Part shown: positions 8,287 through 18,721 of the stretch, in pieces
Numbering within the stretch: position 1 is the stretch's first letter
How the letters are laid out: each line of letters opens with the position of its first letter
From: Hasllibacter sp. MH4015
GTDB lineage: Bacteria; Pseudomonadota; Alphaproteobacteria; Rhodobacterales; Rhodobacteraceae
Assembly: GCF_020177575.1 (NCBI RefSeq)
Contig: NZ_JAHTBK010000001.1
Span: forward strand, 1,361,875 to 1,425,874
DNA: 64,000 nt
Direction of reading: 5' to 3'
Made by a program: the position numbers and the translations under genes
The notes under the pieces: model-generated
Seen by the model: the letters and a program-made list of their open reading frames with translations, nothing else
Told to the model about the DNA's origin: nothing
The model's database searches: none

Positions 8287-8921
8287 TGGCCCCCCTCGCG
8301 TCCGCTGACGGTTTCCGCTTCGCGCGCGGCGATGGCCATGGGATCTTCGGGCAAAGGCACGCCTGCGGGGCGCTCCTGCCCGGTGACGAGGGCGCGGGAA
8401 TAGATGATGAGCTGGATGATGAGCCGCAGGGTCAGGATGCCGAAGGAGACCGGCACGATCAGTTTCGCGGGCCAGAGCGGCAGGGCAATGTCGATGGAGC
8501 TGTCGCGCGACCAGAGCGGGCGGGACAGATCGAAGGAGCGGTCGAAATGCTGCCACGCGCCGTAGATCAGCCCGATGGTGAGGATCAGCATGAAGAGGGT
8601 CGACAGCCATTCGGCCAGCCACAGCACCCGGCCCTTCATGCGCATCACGAGGATGTCCATGCGGATATGTCCGCCTTCGCGCTGGCAATAGCTGAGCCCG
8701 AAGAAGGCGAAGACGACCATGAATTGCTGAATCCAGTCCACGTAGCCATAGACCGGCGCGTTGAAAAGCTTGCGGCCCACCACATGCACGACCGCCAGGA
8801 CAACGAGCGCCAGGATCGTGGCGCCGCCGAGCAGGTTCAACCGCGCTTCCAGCCAAAGCAGCGCACGGTCAAGGCGCGACGCTGTGCCGTCGTCGGTCAG
8901 GACGTTGGAGGTTTGGGCCAT
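8283..8921 (-). CDS. dctQ: TRAP transporter small permease DctQ
   Basis: A 212-residue inner-membrane protein with four hydrophobic segments, the expected topology of the small TRAP subunit. The motif GRKLFNAPVYGYVDWIQQFM near residues 49-68 and the following CQREGGHIRMDI (about 80-91) are family signatures. It lies 42 bases after dctP and is followed by the coupled small ORF and dctM. DctQ bridges DctM and the periplasmic binding protein. Confidence 0.9.
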   Translation of the reverse strand: MAQTSNVLTDDGTASRLDRALLWLEARLNLLGGATILALVVLAVVHVVGRKLFNAPVYGYVDWIQQFMVVFAFFGLSYCQREGGHIRMDILVMRMKGRVLWLAEWLSTLFMLILTIGLIYGAWQHFDRSFDLSRPLWSRDSSIDIALPLWPAKLIVPVSFGILTLRLIIQLIIYSRALVTGQERPAGVPLPEDPMAIAAREAETVSGREGGQ

Positions 8922-8963
8922 GGTGAAGTGGGGCGCCCCGAAGCGGGCGGCGCCCCGATTGCC

Positions 8964-9974
8964 TTATTCGCTGCGCGCGGCTTCGAGGGTCGAGACGACC
9001 AGATCATAAAGCTCCTGCGCGGGCAGGCCTTGCGCGGACATGTCGGCGATCCATGCGTCGTGGATGCCCTGGGCATTGTCCTGCATCGCGGCGATGGTTT
9101 CCTCCGGCACGGACACACGTTCCACGCCACGCTCCTCCAGCACGCCATCCCAACGCTCGATCAGTTCGGCGTAATTGGCCAGGTAATGCTCGATGGCGGC
9201 ATCGACCGCTCCGTCGAGGGCGGCGCGATGGTCGTCGGGCAGCGCCTCGTAGGCGTCGATATTGACCACGACGGGGCAGTTCACCGTGCCGGGATTGAGG
9301 TTGGCGGTCCACCAATCGGCGATGTCGATGGTCCCGAAGCTCAGATGCGCGTGCTGCGCGAAGGCCACGGCGTCGACCGTCCCGCCTTCCATGGCCTGAT
9401 AGGCCTCGGTCGCGGTGACGGACGTGGGCACGGCACCGACGGAGGCGAAGATCTCACCCAGGCCGCCCGTGGCGCGCACGCGCATGCCGTCGAATTCCGC
9501 CACCGTGTCGCGGGGATCGCCGGTGCCGACGAGGTTGTATTGCGGCATGGGCGAGGTCATCAGCATCATCGCGTTCCACTGCGCCATCTCGTCCGCCACG
9601 GCTGGGTGGTCGTAGACCGCGTGGGACACGGCGACCTCTTCCTCAAGGTTGCTCACGCCGAGGAACGGCAGTTCCAGCACGGTGATCGCGCGGTTCTTGT
9701 CGCGGTGATAACCCGCGCAGAACTGCGCCATCTCGAACGCACCGATGGAGATCCCATCGAGGTTCTCGCGGTTATTCGACAACCCGCCATAGGAGATGTT
9801 GAGGGTGAATTCGCCATCGGTCGCCTCGGCCACCGCATCGGCGAGGTGGTGAATGTGTTCGGTGAACGCGCGGCGCTGCCCCCAGACGGAGACGTTCCAT
9901 TCGGTCGCGGCCGCCTCGGCCACGAAGGCGAACGACAGCACACCGGCGATGGCGGTGGTGGTCAGATGTTTCAT
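8964..9974 (-). CDS. dctP: TRAP transporter substrate-binding protein DctP
   Basis: A 336-residue periplasmic binding protein with signal peptide MKHLTTTAIAGVLSFAFVAEAAA. The sequence GMRVRATGGLGEIFASVG near residue 164 holds the conserved Arg that binds the substrate carboxylate in this family. SVTATEAYQAMEGGTVDAVA follows (about 183-202), also typical. It is the first gene of a three-component TRAP operon and diverges from a HpaI-type aldolase gene across a 205-base region. By family, the ligand should carry a carboxylate; the neighbouring aldolase suggests a sugar acid or hydroxy-keto acid. Confidence 0.92.
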   Translation of the reverse strand: MKHLTTTAIAGVLSFAFVAEAAATEWNVSVWGQRRAFTEHIHHLADAVAEATDGEFTLNISYGGLSNNRENLDGISIGAFEMAQFCAGYHRDKNRAITVLELPFLGVSNLEEEVAVSHAVYDHPAVADEMAQWNAMMLMTSPMPQYNLVGTGDPRDTVAEFDGMRVRATGGLGEIFASVGAVPTSVTATEAYQAMEGGTVDAVAFAQHAHLSFGTIDIADWWTANLNPGTVNCPVVVNIDAYEALPDDHRAALDGAVDAAIEHYLANYAELIERWDGVLEERGVERVSVPEETIAAMQDNAQGIHDAWIADMSAQGLPAQELYDLVVSTLEAARSE

Positions 9975-10179
9975 GGTGTCCTCCCAGACAATGGGGGGCC
10001 GTCGTGTCGGTTGCGGCCCCTTCTGGGGCGAACACTAGCCGTCCGCGTTGCGCGCTGCCAAGGGGGCAGGCGCAATTACATCTGTGGGTTGTGGATGGGT
10101 CCGGAGCGTGACGGCTTGCGAAGGCGGAGGGTTTCGGTGGAAATGGGCGCAACGGATCGGACCCGGGGGAGGATCGCAG

Positions 10180-10941
10180 ATGGCCGCACCACACAACACC
10201 TTGAAGGCCGCATTGGCGGAGGGCCGGGTGCAGCGCGGCCTGTGGCTGAACCTGCCCGGACCCGTCCCGGCGGAGATCGCGGGGGCGGCGGGGTTCGACT
10301 GGTGCCTGATCGACGGGGAGCATGGGCCCTGGGACCCGACCGGCATCCGAGACCAGCTGATCGCGTTGGCCGCCACCGGCACGCAGGCGGTGGTCCGGGT
10401 TCCGGTGGCGGAGGACTGGATTATCAAGCAGGCGCTGGACCTGGGCGCGCAGACACTGCTGATCCCGATGATCAACTCCGCCGAGGAGGCCCGCGCCGTC
10501 GTGCGCGCCTGCCGCTATCCGCCCCAGGGGGTGCGGGGCATGGGCGCGATGGTGGCACGCGCTGGCGGATATGGCGCCACAGAACGGTATGCCGCGACGG
10601 CCAATGACCAGATCTGCATCCTCGTGCAGGCTGAAAGCCGTGCGGCGATGGACGATCTGGCGGAGATCACGGCGGTGGACGGCGTGGACGGTGTCTTCAT
10701 CGGCCCCGCCGATCTGGGGGCCGATATGGGATACCGCGACGACCTGGCGAACCCCGACCTCTGGACCGCCGTGGGCGCGGGGATCGAGACGATCCGCGCG
10801 GGCGGCAAGGCGCCCGGGATCATCGTGTCGGGCGCGGAGGCGGAGGCCAAGATGCTGGAACTTGGCGTCACCTTCCTGGGCTGCGGATCGGATGCGAGCC
10901 TGTTGCACAAGGCCCTGAGCGCCCTGGCCCGTCCATGCTGA
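10180..10941 (+). CDS. HpcH/HpaI family aldolase
   Basis: A 253-residue class II metal-dependent aldolase of the HpcH/HpaI family, which splits 2-keto-3-deoxy acids into pyruvate and an aldehyde. Motifs: FDWCLIDGEHGPWD near residues 38-51 with the catalytic His, ACRYPPQGVRG near 113, QAESRAAMDD near 150 and GPADLGADMG near 176, which carry the Glu and Asp metal ligands. I chose the ATG at 10180 because GGGGGAGG precedes it. It overlaps the next gene by 7 bases. With the divergent TRAP transporter it suggests uptake and cleavage of a sugar acid; the exact substrate is not readable. Confidence 0.88.
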   Translation: MAAPHNTLKAALAEGRVQRGLWLNLPGPVPAEIAGAAGFDWCLIDGEHGPWDPTGIRDQLIALAATGTQAVVRVPVAEDWIIKQALDLGAQTLLIPMINSAEEARAVVRACRYPPQGVRGMGAMVARAGGYGATERYAATANDQICILVQAESRAAMDDLAEITAVDGVDGVFIGPADLGADMGYRDDLANPDLWTAVGAGIETIRAGGKAPGIIVSGAEAEAKMLELGVTFLGCGSDASLLHKALSALARPC

Positions 10942-11978
10942 TCGACCTCAAACATGGCGATGCCCACGCGGTGTTCGACATGGAGGCGGGCAATATCCCG
11001 GTCTGGACCATCGGCGGGCGTTCCCCGCTGCATGTCGCGCCGTGGCGGGACGAACCGGAGGTGCAGGACGATCCGAACGTGGCGGATGTGGACAAGCGGC
11101 TGGCGGGCGATTTCTTCTGCATGCCGTTCGGGCGCGACGATGTGCATGGCCACCCGATCCACGGCCCCACGGCAAATGCCCCGTGGCTGATGCTGAACGC
11201 GGAAGGTAGCAAGGGGGTTTTCGCCAACACCCTGCCCAAGATGGGCGATGCGGTGGTCGCCAAGGAAATCCGGTTGGTCGGCGAAAGCCTTCTGCAACGC
11301 CACATCATCGACAAGGGGCGGGGAGACGTGACCTTCGCCCATCACCCGATGGTGCGGATGGAAGAAGGGGGCCGCCTGTCCTTCAGCCGCAAGCGCGCCG
11401 CGATGACCGACCCGGTGGCACAGCATGCGGGCCACAACCTCTGGGCGCTGAACCAGGTGCGGGGCGATCTGAATCTCGATTGCGAGGATGGGGGGCAGTG
11501 GGATTTGCGGACCTATCCCGCGGGCCATGTGGTGGAGGATTTCTGCACTCTCGTGGAATCGCGGGACAACACGCTCGGCTGGACCTGCGTGATGCGCAAT
11601 GCCGAGGCTGACATGCTGTTGGTCCTGAAGGACCCGGCAATGATGCCGGTGACGATGCTGTGGATTTCCAACGGCGCGCGGGATTTTCCGCCGTGGAACA
11701 GCCGCCACACAGGCGTGCTGGGGATCGAGGATGGGCGCGCCCTGGGCGGGCAGGGCCTTGCGGCGGCCGCGCGGGACAACCGGCTCAGCGCGATGGATGT
11801 CCCGACCGTCCTGCCCCTGGGCGAGGTTCACGTGATCCGCCATGCCATGGTGTCCCTGCCGCGCCCGCCCGGCTGGTCGGAGCTGTCAGCCGTGGTCCTG
11901 TCGCGCGGGACGCTGACCTTGCGCGAAGCCTCCGGCGCCGAGATCGCCGTGCCATTCCCGGAGGGACATTTTGACTGA
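10935..11978 (+). CDS. Mutarotase-like / hypothetical protein (347 aa)
   Basis: No firm family call. The 347-residue cytoplasmic product has HGHPIHGPTANAPW near residue 72, which resembles the conserved His region of galactose-mutarotase-like (aldose 1-epimerase fold) proteins, and a beta-rich layout throughout. No signal peptide. It starts inside the end of the aldolase gene and ends inside the start of the yaiI-like gene, so it is tightly coupled to both. A role in interconverting sugar anomers for the adjacent aldolase pathway is plausible but inferred. Confidence 0.7.
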   Translation: MLIDLKHGDAHAVFDMEAGNIPVWTIGGRSPLHVAPWRDEPEVQDDPNVADVDKRLAGDFFCMPFGRDDVHGHPIHGPTANAPWLMLNAEGSKGVFANTLPKMGDAVVAKEIRLVGESLLQRHIIDKGRGDVTFAHHPMVRMEEGGRLSFSRKRAAMTDPVAQHAGHNLWALNQVRGDLNLDCEDGGQWDLRTYPAGHVVEDFCTLVESRDNTLGWTCVMRNAEADMLLVLKDPAMMPVTMLWISNGARDFPPWNSRHTGVLGIEDGRALGGQGLAAAARDNRLSAMDVPTVLPLGEVHVIRHAMVSLPRPPGWSELSAVVLSRGTLTLREASGAEIAVPFPEGHFD

Positions 11979-12426
11979 GCGCCAGATCCTCGTCGATGCC
12001 GATGCCTGTCCGGTGAAAGAGGAAATCTACAAGGCTGCGTGGCGCCACGAAATCCCCGTGCGGCTGGTGGCCGGAAGCTATTTGCGCCACCCAGAGCACC
12101 CGCTGATCACCATGGAGATGGCGGGCGATGCCTTCGATGCCGCCGATGATGTGATCGAGGCGGCGGCGGGTCCCGGATCGCTGGTCATCACCGCCGATAT
12201 CCTGCTGGCCGAACGCTGCCTCGGGAAGGGGGCCGCGGTCCTCAACCACAAGGGCCAGCCCTTCACCGCCAATTCCATCGGCACGCAAGTGGCCACGCGC
12301 GCGATCATGGCCGATATCCGCGCCGGTCTGGACGGGCAGGGGATCGGCGGGCAGAAGCCGTTCTCCAAGGCCGACCGGTCCGCCTTTTCCAACGCGCTGG
12401 AGACGGCACTGAGGCGCTTGAACTAG
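11971..12426 (+). CDS. yaiI: YaiI/YqxD family protein (DUF188)
   Basis: A 151-residue protein of the conserved UPF0178/DUF188 family. The N-terminal ILVDADACPVKEEIYKAAWR (residues 6-25) is its signature and resembles a PIN-like nuclease acidic centre; VITADILLAERCLGKGA near residue 72 and the SKADRSAFSNALE block near 132 also fit. Function is not established for the family; a nuclease-like fold is proposed. It overlaps the preceding mutarotase-like gene by 8 bases and precedes der by 45 bases. Confidence 0.9.
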   Translation: MTERQILVDADACPVKEEIYKAAWRHEIPVRLVAGSYLRHPEHPLITMEMAGDAFDAADDVIEAAAGPGSLVITADILLAERCLGKGAAVLNHKGQPFTANSIGTQVATRAIMADIRAGLDGQGIGGQKPFSKADRSAFSNALETALRRLN

Positions 12427-12471
12427 GGACGCGAAGGGCGTAGAGCCGCCGCTTCTGCTAAAGGTGCAATC

Positions 12472-13911
12472 ATGTCCTTCACTCTCGCCATCGTGGGCCG
12501 TCCCAATGTCGGCAAATCGACGCTGTTCAACCGGCTTGTGGGGCGCAAGCTGGCGCTGGTCGACGATCAGCCCGGCGTCACGCGCGACCTGCGCGAGGGC
12601 GAGGCGCGGCTGGCGGACCTGCGGTTCACGGTGATTGACACGGCGGGCCTTGAGGATGCCAGCGACGACAGCCTCCAGGGCCGGATGCGGCGGCTGACCG
12701 AACGCGCGGTGGCCATGGCCGATGCGACGCTGTTCGTGATCGACGCGCGCGCGGGCGTGACGGCCAATGATGAATTGTTTGCCGACATCTTGCGCAAGTC
12801 CGGACGCCCGGTCCTTCTGGCCGCCAACAAGGCGGAGGGAAATGCCGGGCAATCGGGGATGCTGGAGGCGTTCAGCCTGGGCCTGGGGGAGCCCATCGGG
12901 GTGAGCGCCGAGCACGGCGAAGGCATGGCGGACCTTGCCCTGGCCCTGCGCCCGCTGATCGAGGCCGCTGACCCGGCGGAGGAGGCCGAGGCGGATGTGG
13001 ATGTGGAAGATGAAGAGCGCCTGATAACGCCTTTAAAACCCTTGCAGATCGCCGTTGTCGGCCGGCCCAACGCGGGCAAATCCACCCTGATCAACCAGAT
13101 CATCGGAGAGGATCGCCTGCTGACCGGACCCGAGGCCGGGATCACGCGCGACGCCATCGGGCTGAGCTTCGACTGGGACGGCGTGCCGATGCGCATCTTC
13201 GACACGGCCGGTATGCGCAAGCGCGCCAAGGTGCAGGAGAAGTTGGAGAAGCTCAGCGTGTCCGACGGCTTGCGCGCGGTGAAATTCGCCGAAGTGGTCG
13301 TGGTTCTGCTCGACGCCGCCATCCCGTTCGAAAGCCAGGATTTGCGCATCGCGGACCTGGCGGAGCGGGAGGGGCGCGCGGTGGTCGTGGCCGTCAACAA
13401 ATGGGACCTGGAGCCGGAAAAGCAGCAAAAGCTGAAAGACCTGCGTAACGGGTTCGAGAAACTGCTCCCGCAATTGCGCGGCGCGCCACTGGTCACGGTG
13501 TCGGCCAAGACGGGCAAAGGCCTCGACCGGCTGCACGGCGCGATCGTGAAGGCCCATGAGACGTGGAATGCCCGGATTTCGACCGCGCGCCTGAACCAGT
13601 GGCTGAGCGCGATGGTGGAGGCGCACCCGCCCCCCGCGCCCGGCGGGCGGCGCATCAAGCTGCGCTACATGACCCAGGCCAAGACCCGGCCGCCGGGCTT
13701 CGTGGTGATGTGTTCCCACCCCCAGAACCTGCCGGAGGCCTATTCCCGCTATCTGGTCAACGGGTTACGGGAGGATTTCAACCTGCCCGGCACGCCGATC
13801 CGGCTCTGGATGCGCAGCCAATCCGAGGACAACCCCTACAAGAACCGGAAAAAGTCGATCCCGTCCCGGCTCAACAAGCACGTCAAGAAGGGCGCCACGA
13901 AGAAAAGCTGA
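12472..13911 (+). CDS. der: Ribosome biogenesis GTPase Der (EngA)
   Basis: A 479-residue tandem GTPase needed for 50S ribosomal subunit assembly. G domain 1: GRPNVGKST (residues 9-17), DTAG near 55 and NKAE near 118. G domain 2: GRPNAGKST near 199, DTAG near 244 and NKWD near 310, followed by the C-terminal KH-like domain. The first domain has NKAE where the usual motif is NKxD; I believe this variant recurs in alphaproteobacterial Der proteins. The Lys-rich tail (KKGATKKS) is normal. The YfgM/BamB genes that often neighbour der lie about 36 kb away here. Confidence 0.97.
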   Translation: MSFTLAIVGRPNVGKSTLFNRLVGRKLALVDDQPGVTRDLREGEARLADLRFTVIDTAGLEDASDDSLQGRMRRLTERAVAMADATLFVIDARAGVTANDELFADILRKSGRPVLLAANKAEGNAGQSGMLEAFSLGLGEPIGVSAEHGEGMADLALALRPLIEAADPAEEAEADVDVEDEERLITPLKPLQIAVVGRPNAGKSTLINQIIGEDRLLTGPEAGITRDAIGLSFDWDGVPMRIFDTAGMRKRAKVQEKLEKLSVSDGLRAVKFAEVVVVLLDAAIPFESQDLRIADLAEREGRAVVVAVNKWDLEPEKQQKLKDLRNGFEKLLPQLRGAPLVTVSAKTGKGLDRLHGAIVKAHETWNARISTARLNQWLSAMVEAHPPPAPGGRRIKLRYMTQAKTRPPGFVVMCSHPQNLPEAYSRYLVNGLREDFNLPGTPIRLWMRSQSEDNPYKNRKKSIPSRLNKHVKKGATKKS

Positions 13912-13969
13912 CGCGGCTCGGGGACTGTGCGCGCCTGTCTTCCATGTGCCAGAAATATCCCGGGGGAGC

Positions 13970-14017
13970 GCGAGGGGGCAGTGCCCCCTCGCATCGGTCG
14001 GCCCGGCGAAAGCCGGG
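13970..14017. repeat. Double hairpin, REP-like, between convergent der and grxD
   Basis: GCGAGGGGGC (13970-13979) and GCCCCCTCGC (13983-13992) form a 10-bp stem with a 3-base loop, followed by CCCGGC-GAAA-GCCGGG at 14002-14017. It sits just after AAATATCCCGGGGG. Sequences of this kind recur downstream of genes in Rhodobacteraceae as far as I recall, so it may be a dispersed palindromic repeat as well as a bidirectional terminator. Only one copy was noticed in this window. Confidence 0.5.
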
Positions 14018-14027
14018 GCGAAATCTT

Positions 14028-14387
14028 TCAGGCGTTGGCTTCGCGGATTTTATCCGCCGCGTCCTTGTCGAAGGTCACGCCGTTCTCCGCGAACATCGCG
14101 TCCAATTCGCCCGACAGCGTCATCTCCGTGATGATGTCGCAGCCGCCCACGAATTCGCCCTTCACGTAGAGCTGCGGGATCGTCGGCCAGTCGGAGAAAT
14201 CCTTGATGCCCTGCCGGATTTCCTCATCGGCCAGCACGTTCACATCGGCAAAATCGACGCCCATGTAATTCAGCACCCCCGCCACGCGGGAGGAGAAGCC
14301 GCATTGGGGCATTTCCTTGGTGCCCTTCATGAACAGCACCACGTCATTGCCGGTGATAGTCTCTTTGATCTGGTCTTCAGCGCTCAT
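14028..14387 (-). CDS. grxD: Grx4-family monothiol glutaredoxin
   Basis: A 119-residue cytosolic monothiol glutaredoxin. The active-site CGFS is in [14 protein letters not shown] near residues 24-37, and [19 protein letters not shown] near 67-85 binds glutathione in the family. CGFS glutaredoxins carry bridging 2Fe-2S clusters and partner BolA proteins; a bolA gene lies a few hundred bases upstream in the same direction, which supports this pairing. Length matches the family (about 110-120). Ends convergent with der. Confidence 0.95.
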   Translation of the reverse strand: MSAEDQIKETITGNDVVLFMKGTKEMPQCGFSSRVAGVLNYMGVDFADVNVLADEEIRQGIKDFSDWPTIPQLYVKGEFVGGCDIITEMTLSGELDAMFAENGVTFDKDAADKIREANA

Positions 14388-14511
14388 GGGGCGGGATCCT
14401 TTGATCGTCTTTTCGAATGAGAATGGGGCGCAACTGCTGCCGCACCGGGCGGAATGCGAGGGCGAGGGGACCGAGAAACGCGATGAAGGCGCCGTGTAGG
14501 AAGGATTTCAT
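14377..14511 (-). CDS. Possible small membrane peptide (44 aa) upstream of grxD
   Basis: An ORF of 44 codons between the 87-residue membrane protein gene and grxD. It begins [20 protein letters not shown], which would make one membrane span, and continues with a basic tail. It starts 7 bases after the preceding stop and overlaps the grxD start by 11 bases. The ribosome binding site is weak (AAAGTGAG region). Codon third positions are mostly G or C, as in its neighbours. Either a real small protein or a chance ORF; unproven. Confidence 0.35.
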   Translation of the reverse strand: MKSFLHGAFIAFLGPLALAFRPVRQQLRPILIRKDDQRIPPHER

Positions 14512-14518
14512 GGGAGGC

Positions 14519-14782
14519 TCACTTTCTGTTTCCGGGCATCATGGCGCGCGCGTAGTGCTGCGGGTCCCGAGTGACGCGGACCACGCGGCCTGCGGCATCC
14601 TCGTTCCCCGAGCCGAAAAACGCGGTCCGTTCCTTGGCATAGACGAGCGTGTCGCCGTGGCCGGGTTCGGTGCCGCGGGGTGTACGGGTCCGGTGGGGCG
14701 ACGTGTGGTGCCGGATGATTGCGACCACGCCGAGTACCGTGATCGTCACAAGCCCGATCGTGATCCATCCGGCCACGGTCAT
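14519..14782 (-). CDS. Small single-pass membrane protein of unknown function
   Basis: An 87-residue product with one N-terminal hydrophobic segment (about residues 4-23, GWITIGLVTITVLGVVAII) and a basic, hydrophilic remainder with no known motif. Its ATG overlaps the bolA stop by 4 bases (ATGA), so it is coupled to bolA. It lies between bolA and grxD, which elsewhere are often direct neighbours. No function can be assigned. Confidence 0.65.
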   Translation of the reverse strand: MTVAGWITIGLVTITVLGVVAIIRHHTSPHRTRTPRGTEPGHGDTLVYAKERTAFFGSGNEDAAGRVVRVTRDPQHYARAMMPGNRK

Positions 14783-15015
14783 TCCGGCGCTTTCGTGGTC
14801 AACGCCAAAGCGTGCAATTCACCGGCGGAGCCGTCCATCTTGCCCTTGAGCGCCGCATAGACCGCGCGTTGCTGCTGGACGCGGTTCTTGCCGCGGAAGC
14901 TCTCATCCACGACCTGTGCCGCGAAATGCGCCCCGTCGTCGCCTTCGACCGTGATCTGGGCGTTGGGAAAGTCCTCGCGGATCAGATCCTCAATCTGGCG
15001 GGCGGTGATGGGCAT
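14779..15015 (-). CDS. bolA: BolA family protein
   Basis: A 78-residue BolA/IbaG-type protein. The pattern matches the family: N-terminal helix ITARQIEDLIREDFPNA, then FRGKNRVQQQRAVYAALKGK (about residues 40-59) and the C-terminal ELHALALTTK with the conserved His that contacts a glutaredoxin-bound 2Fe-2S cluster. Together with the CGFS glutaredoxin gene downstream it probably forms a BolA-Grx complex in iron sensing or Fe-S trafficking. Confidence 0.9.
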   Translation of the reverse strand: MPITARQIEDLIREDFPNAQITVEGDDGAHFAAQVVDESFRGKNRVQQQRAVYAALKGKMDGSAGELHALALTTKAPE

Positions 15016-15156
15016 TCCGGCGGCTCCTTGATCCTGTTCGAAAGATAGGGGGGGTGAACGGTCGCCGCAAGTCGATCCGGCGCCTTTCGGAAATGGCTTC
15101 TTAACGACTTGGCGCTATCCGGTTCCGGACCGGACCCGTCATGTAAGGAGGCTTCG

Positions 15157-15939
15157 ATGACATGTATGCGCTGTTCCGAGATTGGGCGCTTCCGGTTTCC
15201 CCACAAGATCACCATGGCTTTCCAGCCGATCGTCGATGTCGCGGCGCGCACGATCTTCGCACACGAGGCGCTTGTGCGCGGGGTCGATGGCACGGGGGCG
15301 GCGCGCCTGATGGCCGATCTGACGGAGGACACGAAGTATCACTTCGACCAGACCTGCCGGGCGACGGCGATCCGGCTGGCGGCGCAATTGGGCGTGGAGC
15401 GTGTGTCGATCAACTTCATGCCGAACGCCGTCTATGATCCGGCCACCTGCATTCGCAAGACCCTCGACGTAGCGGAGCGCCATGGATACGATCTGGGGCG
15501 TATTATTTTCGAGCTGACCGAACAGGAGGTCGTGCGCGACCCCGAGCACCTCAAGCGGATCGTCACGGAATACAAGAAACGGGGTTTCATGACCGCGATC
15601 GACGATTTCGGCGCGGGCTATGCCGGGCTTGGCCTGCTTGCGGATTTGCAGCCCGATATCCTGAAACTGGACAGGTCGCTGATTTCCCAGATCGACACGG
15701 ATGTCACGCGGAGCGCCATCGTGCAGGGCATCGCCGAGACGGCGCGGCGGCTTGGGATCACCGTCCTCGCCGAGGGGATCGAACGGGAGGAGGAGGCGCA
15801 CACGCTTCACGACATCGGCATTGTCCTGCAACAGGGATATTTCTACGCGCGCCCGCAATTCGAGGCGGTCACGACGCTGGCGGACATCGCCATTCCCGAT
15901 TTCAAAGATGCGCGGACGGACGCCCGACCGGAGGTGTGA
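15157..15939 (+). CDS. EAL-domain cyclic di-GMP phosphodiesterase
   Basis: A 260-residue stand-alone EAL protein. The start at 15157 has a strong AAGGAGG ribosome binding site. Conserved motifs are present: EALVRG (about residues 38-43), IIFELTEQE near 118, AIDDFGAGYAGLG near 147, LKLDRS near 169, AEGIE near 203 and QQGYFYARP near 223. The metal and catalytic residues therefore look intact and an active phosphodiesterase is likely. A short N-terminal CMRC motif precedes the domain; no sensor domain or membrane segment is visible. Its stop is 5 bases from that of purL, on the other strand. Confidence 0.9.
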   Translation: MTCMRCSEIGRFRFPHKITMAFQPIVDVAARTIFAHEALVRGVDGTGAARLMADLTEDTKYHFDQTCRATAIRLAAQLGVERVSINFMPNAVYDPATCIRKTLDVAERHGYDLGRIIFELTEQEVVRDPEHLKRIVTEYKKRGFMTAIDDFGAGYAGLGLLADLQPDILKLDRSLISQIDTDVTRSAIVQGIAETARRLGITVLAEGIEREEEAHTLHDIGIVLQQGYFYARPQFEAVTTLADIAIPDFKDARTDARPEV

Positions 15940-15943
15940 GCGC

Positions 15944-18103
<2,160 letters not shown>

Positions 18104-18161
18104 GTGGTTCTGTCCCCCAGTTGGGGCGGTCTATAAGCCGGTCCCGGGACGGTTGGAACCC

Positions 18162-18617
18162 TCAGACGGCGCGACGAAAGATCATCGCGGTGGGGCGGTC
18201 GTAGCCTTCGTGGGTGAAGGGGCCGTGCAGATGGAAGCCGAGCGCGCGGTAGGTGGCGTGGTTTTCGGCGAGTTCGACGCGGGCGTAGAGTTGCAGGGTA
18301 AGGAGGCCCAGGGCGCGCGCACGCCTGGCGGCTGCGTCCATGAGGGCGCGGGCCAGGCCCTGCCGACGATGGGTGTCGGCCACCGCGACCTTGCCGATCT
18401 CGTAGACATCGTCAATGGGTGTGCCGAAGCCGCAGGCGATGGGCACGCCGTCCGCCCGGGCAAGGAACAGATCCTCCTGTTGCGCTTTCCGGGCGATGTC
18501 GGCGCGGGTCATCGTGGTCAGGAACGACGGCGGATCAATCCGCCCCTCCATGGGGGCATAGGCCGCGCGCAGCAAGGCCTCCGGGTCGGTCGGGTTTGTT
18601 TCGATTTCGGAAACGAT
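18162..18617 (-). CDS. GNAT family N-acetyltransferase (start uncertain)
   Basis: A small acyl-CoA-dependent transferase. The acetyl-CoA site reads VAVADTHRRQGLARALMDAA, matching the R/QxxGxG/A loop, and YRALGFHLHGPF is the usual C-terminal motif; APMEGRIDPPS near the N-terminus is a recognised GNAT feature. The open frame extends up to an ATG at 18737, but that leader runs through a promoter and terminator and is unlikely to be coding. After the terminator there is no ATG, GTG or TTG before codon 55 of the frame (TTG at 18575); a GGAGGG site stands 7 bases before an ATC at 18617, where homologues would begin. I annotate from 18617. Confidence 0.72.
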   Translation of the reverse strand: MVSEIETNPTDPEALLRAAYAPMEGRIDPPSFLTTMTRADIARKAQQEDLFLARADGVPIACGFGTPIDDVYEIGKVAVADTHRRQGLARALMDAAARRARALGLLTLQLYARVELAENHATYRALGFHLHGPFTHEGYDRPTAMIFRRAV

Positions 18618-18638
18618 TTTCCTGCCCTCCGTTTGCGC

Positions 18639-18715
18639 AAAAAAAAGGCCGAGACGAATCTCGGCCGAAGTCCAACAGGGAGGTATTGAAGCGACCCGAT
18701 TTGGCCTCTTCAATG
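18639..18715 (-). ncRNA. Candidate small regulatory RNA between lysR and the GNAT gene
   Basis: A predicted transcript of about 77 bases from a start near 18715 to the U-run at 18639. It has its own sigma70-like promoter (18722-18750) and ends in a near-ideal terminator. The internal single-stranded stretch contains ACCUCCCUGUUGG, a C/U-rich sequence able to pair with ribosome binding sites; C/U-rich loops of this type occur in stress sRNAs of Rhodobacter. It could instead be the leader of the downstream acetyltransferase mRNA. No homologue can be checked here. Confidence 0.55.
18647..18666 (-). terminator. Rho-independent terminator, UUCG tetraloop
   Basis: On the minus strand GGCCGAGA-TTCG-TCTCGGCC makes a perfect 8-bp stem with a UUCG tetraloop, followed by eight T (18639-18646). 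This is the strongest intrinsic terminator in the window. It ends the candidate sRNA and would also stop read-through from lysR. Confidence 0.88.
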
Positions 18716-18721
18716 ATTGAT

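Noticed and set aside
7923-10607. Very long plus-strand open frame (894 codons) over the TRAP genes
   Set aside because: It lies opposite dctM, dctQ and dctP, which have clear families and signal peptides. The frame is His/Arg/Asp-rich and low in hydrophobics, the usual shadow of high-GC coding DNA.
12472-13911. Loss of GTPase function in Der domain 1 because NKAE replaces NKxD
   Set aside because: The rest of the domain is intact, and I believe this variant recurs in alphaproteobacterial Der proteins; it is not evidence of decay.
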